Shown in pieces: positions 61,439 through 64,000 of a stretch of DNA of 64,000 nucleotides (position 1 is the first letter of the stretch; each line of letters opens with the position of its first letter). The position numbers and the translations under genes were made by a program. Origin of the DNA: Nocardioidaceae bacterium (GTDB lineage: Bacteria > Actinomycetota > Actinomycetes > Propionibacteriales > Nocardioidaceae); assembly GCA_030447865.1 (NCBI GenBank), contig JAUJOD010000003.1, forward strand, positions 129,099 through 193,098, in the 5' to 3' direction. Below the pieces are notes generated by a model that saw only the letters and a program-made list of their open reading frames with translations, was not told the DNA's origin and made no database searches.

Positions 61439-62826
61439 ACGAAGACGAAGCAACCAGGATGCTCGCCCATCTCGGCGAGCGAGTACCGGTAGGCCCAGCA
61501 CCCGTTGATGTGACCCTTGAACAGGCGAAGGGGAGTTGGCGTCGTCGCAGAGCCATCCAGGTCGTTTCAGCAGCCGCTGCCGTGGCCGTCGTCGCTGTGG
61601 GTGCGTTCTTTGTGCAACCGTCTATCGGCGGCAGTGGCAACTCGGCCACTGAGCCAACTGCTTCACCTAGCGGCCTGGCTGTACCAGCAGGCACCCGGCT
61701 CGTGGGGATCAACGGGATCGCCGTGGCGGTGCCCGAGGAGTGGTCCACCAACGACACTCACTGTGGACAGGCTCTCTCCGACACCGTGGACTTCAACGAC
61801 ACGACAGCCCAGCGCGCTTGCCTGGTACGGGGTTCCGAAAACTTCTCGCGCTTGCGTGTGGCGCCTCTCTCGTCAGAGTGGGGGTGGCAGTGGGCAAACC
61901 CTATGAATGGCAAACCTTTCAATCTTCAGGGCGTCGTTGCTAAGCGGGTTCCCAGCAGGTGCAAAGAAGGCCAGAGCATTACGGGAGCCATTTGCAGCGG
62001 CAGGTTAATCATCCCGACGAAAGACGCAGTACTGTATGTCACCGCCCCCGACAAAGAAGTCGTCGACGCGGTGCTTGACTCCGCAAGTCGCATACCCAAG
62101 GGCTACACCGCTGTTCCTGACCTGACAGGTCTTTACTGGGACAGCGAAGTTAAGCCTCTTGTCGCAAGCGTGGGACTCCTTTGGGAGAACCGCTGTCCAG
62201 ATGACGCTGACTGCGACCTTCTCCCCATAGAGGCCACTGATCCGGCTGCAGGGAGCGTCGTTCCGGTCGGCACGACCGTGAGTGCGATTGCGTCTCCGCC
62301 TCGCCACCCGGAGAAAGACCCGAAAGATACCGAATTAGGTCCCAAAGACTACATTGGCCAGCAAGTGAACGACGCGACGACGGCGCTGCAAGGCATGGGC
62401 TATGACGTCTCATGGCGTTTTCTCACACCGACGGACGGAAAGGCATTCGGCACTATTGCGGAGGTTCGTCTGCCCAGCCAGGCGGAGGTCACCTTGCTCG
62501 TCTGGCCACCACCGGACTGTCCTGACGGACGGTCGCCGTTGCATATCCCATCGGGTGATTGCTCGGACAACAATCAGCCGATAGACATCTCCCCCTACGT
62601 CGGACAACCAGCGCAGTTTACTAGAGAGCAACTCATCGCGCTTGGTGCTGGCCGAGTCCAGGTTCGTCTGAGCGAATTCACAAAGGAGCGGTGCTGCAAA
62701 CCCTCCGCCTGGCGCCCAACCGACATTGTGAGCGAGATTCAGCCGGAAGGGGTGACAAAAGTGCGACCGGACGGACTGGTGCTACAAGGAACTAAATTAG
62801 TCCTGCACGTTCGGCCACCGAGCTAA
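61435..62826 (+). CDS. Single-pass membrane protein with PASTA-like domains, sigma-factor partner
   Basis: 463 residues. A cytoplasmic N-terminus (about 40 residues, ending WRRRRAIQV), a membrane helix (VVSAAAAVAVVAVGAFFV), a spacer, a first outer domain with several Cys, and then PASTA-type modules: VPDLTGLYWDSEVKPLVASVGLLW, EATDPAAGSVVPVGTTVSAIAS, YIGQQVNDATTALQGMGYDV and IQPEGVTKVRPDG. PASTA domains bind peptidoglycan fragments or beta-lactams, so wall state may be the signal. It is translated with the sigma factor and is probably its anti-sigma or sensor. The next element is an insertion sequence 36 bases on. Confidence 0.78.
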   Translation: MNEDEATRMLAHLGERVPVGPAPVDVTLEQAKGSWRRRRAIQVVSAAAAVAVVAVGAFFVQPSIGGSGNSATEPTASPSGLAVPAGTRLVGINGIAVAVPEEWSTNDTHCGQALSDTVDFNDTTAQRACLVRGSENFSRLRVAPLSSEWGWQWANPMNGKPFNLQGVVAKRVPSRCKEGQSITGAICSGRLIIPTKDAVLYVTAPDKEVVDAVLDSASRIPKGYTAVPDLTGLYWDSEVKPLVASVGLLWENRCPDDADCDLLPIEATDPAAGSVVPVGTTVSAIASPPRHPEKDPKDTELGPKDYIGQQVNDATTALQGMGYDVSWRFLTPTDGKAFGTIAEVRLPSQAEVTLLVWPPPDCPDGRSPLHIPSGDCSDNNQPIDISPYVGQPAQFTREQLIALGAGRVQVRLSEFTKERCCKPSAWRPTDIVSEIQPEGVTKVRPDGLVLQGTKLVLHVRPPS

Positions 62827-64000
62827 AGCCTGACCCTTGACCTTAGATGGCTGCCCAGCGGCTTAGGCGGGTGCCGATTCGGACGCAAAGCGCTTCGTGT
62901 TAACGGGCTCTTCACAATCGGGGGGGTAGTCGGGTCTGAATCCGCCGGATTGGAGTAGGGATCTGGCGATGTAGTTGGTGAGGTCGCGGAAGCCGAGGGC
63001 GGAGCCGCGGAGGTGTTCGAGGCGGCCGATGATCGCTTCGGTGGGTCCGTTGCTGGTGCCGGGCCGGTCGAAGTAGGCCAGCACGTCGACTGCACGCTTG
63101 GTCAGGGTCCGTCCGAGGGTGATGAGCTCGGTCAGCGCGTGTGGGACGCCGGCGCTGAGGGACTCGATCAGCGTGCTCATGAGGTCGCGTCCCCGGGTGC
63201 GGTCGGGTTCGCGGTAGGCGGTGATCATCCGTTGGTAGGTGCCCCAGGGTCGCCTCGACTTCGACGTGGACGTCGGACTCGAACAGGTTGTGCAGGCGTT
63301 GGCGTTGCTTCTCGGTGAGCAGGTCCGCGCCGGTGTGCAGGGTGCGTCGCGCACGATAGAGGAGGTCGTGTTTGCGGCCGCGGTGCCCGTGAAGAGTGTG
63401 CTGGACGGGCGTCGGCACTGGTCCAGCGCGTCGCCGGCCAGCCGGACGACGTGGAAGGGATCCATCACCGCCACCGCGTCGGGAAGCTCTTCGCTGGGGG
63501 CGGTTTTGAACCCGGTGAACCCGTCCATCGCGACGACCTCCACGGTGTCGCGCCAGGCCGTCGGCCGCTCGGCAAGCCAGGTCTTAAACGCCTGTTTCGA
63601 GCGGCCCTCGACCATGTCCAGCAAACGCGCTGGCCCGGTGCCGTCACGGATGCTGGTTCGGTCGATGATCACCGTCACGTACTTGTCGCCGCGCCGGGTG
63701 TGGCGCCAGACATGCTCATCGACACCGATCACAGCAACGCCGTCGAACCGGGCGGCCTCGTCGATCAAGACCCGCGTGTCCTCGGCCAGGACCGCGTCGT
63801 TGGCGGTATTCCACGCGACCCCGAGACCGTCGGCGACCCGGGCGACAGTCAAGTGCTGACACACGATCCCTTCCAACGCCCACCGCAGGCCGCGGCGCGA
63901 CAGCCTCGCCCGCGGTTCAGCAGCACGGCTGGTGTCTTGGCGCCACACATGCCCGCAGCCAGCACACCGGTAGCGGCGCAGCGTGACCTCCAACGTCGTG
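62827..64000. mobile_element. Partial insertion sequence, ISL3 type, runs off the window
   Basis: The transposase gene and the flank up to the end of the PASTA gene. The left end is outside the window, so terminal repeats and target duplication cannot be judged. Confidence 0.6.
62863..64000 (-). CDS. ISL3-family transposase, 5'-incomplete, with two offset frameshifts
   Basis: More than 376 residues; the frame continues past the window end. TLEVTLRRYRCAGCGHVWRQDT is a zinc-ribbon, GLGVAWNTANDAVL the helix-turn-helix, and FDGVAVIGVDEHVWRH and VVAMDGFTGFKTA with AVMDPFHVVRLAGDALDQCRR belong to the DDE core of ISL3/IS1096-type transposases. The segment at 63250-63405 (about 52 codons) reads as nonsense in this frame but as a normal ISL3 sequence (KHDLLYRARRTLHTGADL) in another, so a base has been lost near 63408 and one gained near 63248. 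The open frame is kept, but this segment is altered. It is probably inactive. Confidence 0.82.
   Translation of the reverse strand, partial: TTLEVTLRRYRCAGCGHVWRQDTSRAAEPRARLSRRGLRWALEGIVCQHLTVARVADGLGVAWNTANDAVLAEDTRVLIDEAARFDGVAVIGVDEHVWRHTRRGDKYVTVIIDRTSIRDGTGPARLLDMVEGRSKQAFKTWLAERPTAWRDTVEVVAMDGFTGFKTAPSEELPDAVAVMDPFHVVRLAGDALDQCRRPSSTLFTGTAAANTTSSIVRDAPCTPARTCSPRSNANACTTCSSPTSTSKSRRPWGTYQRMITAYREPDRTRGRDLMSTLIESLSAGVPHALTELITLGRTLTKRAVDVLAYFDRPGTSNGPTEAIIGRLEHLRGSALGFRDLTNYIARSLLQSGGFRPDYPPDCEEPVNTKRFASESAPA

Overview
This is a high-GC actinobacterial chromosome segment. The gene order dapA-rnj-ftsK-rodZ-like-rimO-pgsA-cinA-clgR, then DUF3046-recA-recX-rny further along, points to Actinomycetota. 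A Nocardioidaceae or other Propionibacteriales background fits best, but that placement is inference. Several genes have a TAnnnT-type -10 box only 6-7 bases before the start codon, as expected for the leaderless transcripts common in this phylum. No rRNA, tRNA or CRISPR array was found.

Layout: 1-4733 holds a truncated TPR gene, a YjbR-like gene with an apparent 5' frameshift, a Tat-exported glycosidase-like protein, and a SigE-family sigma factor with its membrane partner. 5034-8883 is the complete phenylacetyl-CoA epoxidase operon paaABCDE. 9055-11823 holds thyA-dfrA and an AI-2E-type permease. 13402-25321 is the conserved housekeeping run: lysine/peptidoglycan precursor, RNase J, FtsK, a RodZ-like protein, RimO, PgsA, CinA and ClgR. 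25356-30778 is nei2-lhr, a DNA-repair pair. 30856-38151 is accessory in character: a lone Phd antitoxin, VapBC, a PadR-controlled ABC exporter, a secreted LVIVD/DUF11 protein, and YefM-YoeB. 38188-43902 holds a second sigma/membrane pair, a three-gene ABC-2 exporter and an MTA phosphorylase. 43981-52980 holds a DUF2993 protein, a zinc-ribbon epimerase, a membrane mannosyltransferase-like protein, a tightly overlapping operon (GT2, DUF2064, methyltransferase, Mo oxidoreductase, membrane protein) and a two-component system. 53073-58469 is the recA region, with an intein in RecA, then recX and rny. 58485-64000 holds a NUDIX-acetyltransferase fusion, two small lipoproteins, a third sigma/membrane pair with PASTA domains, and a partial ISL3-type insertion sequence.

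The parts connect in a few ways. RecA, Lhr and Nei2 appear to share DNA-damage control: recA has a LexA box and a PafBC-type (RecA-NDp) promoter, and lhr has a near match to the latter at leaderless spacing. RNase J and RNase Y give two main mRNA-decay enzymes in one window. Three SigE-family sigma factors each sit next to a single-pass membrane protein with a different outer domain.

The most unusual items are the recA intein at the Mycobacterium tuberculosis insertion site, a 15-bp tandem repeat in the ATP lid of a histidine kinase, a 52-bp palindromic element found both at the paaC start and after that kinase gene, a nested palindrome covering the yefM operator and ribosome-binding site, and the uncharacterised GT2/DUF2064/methyltransferase/Mo-oxidoreductase operon.
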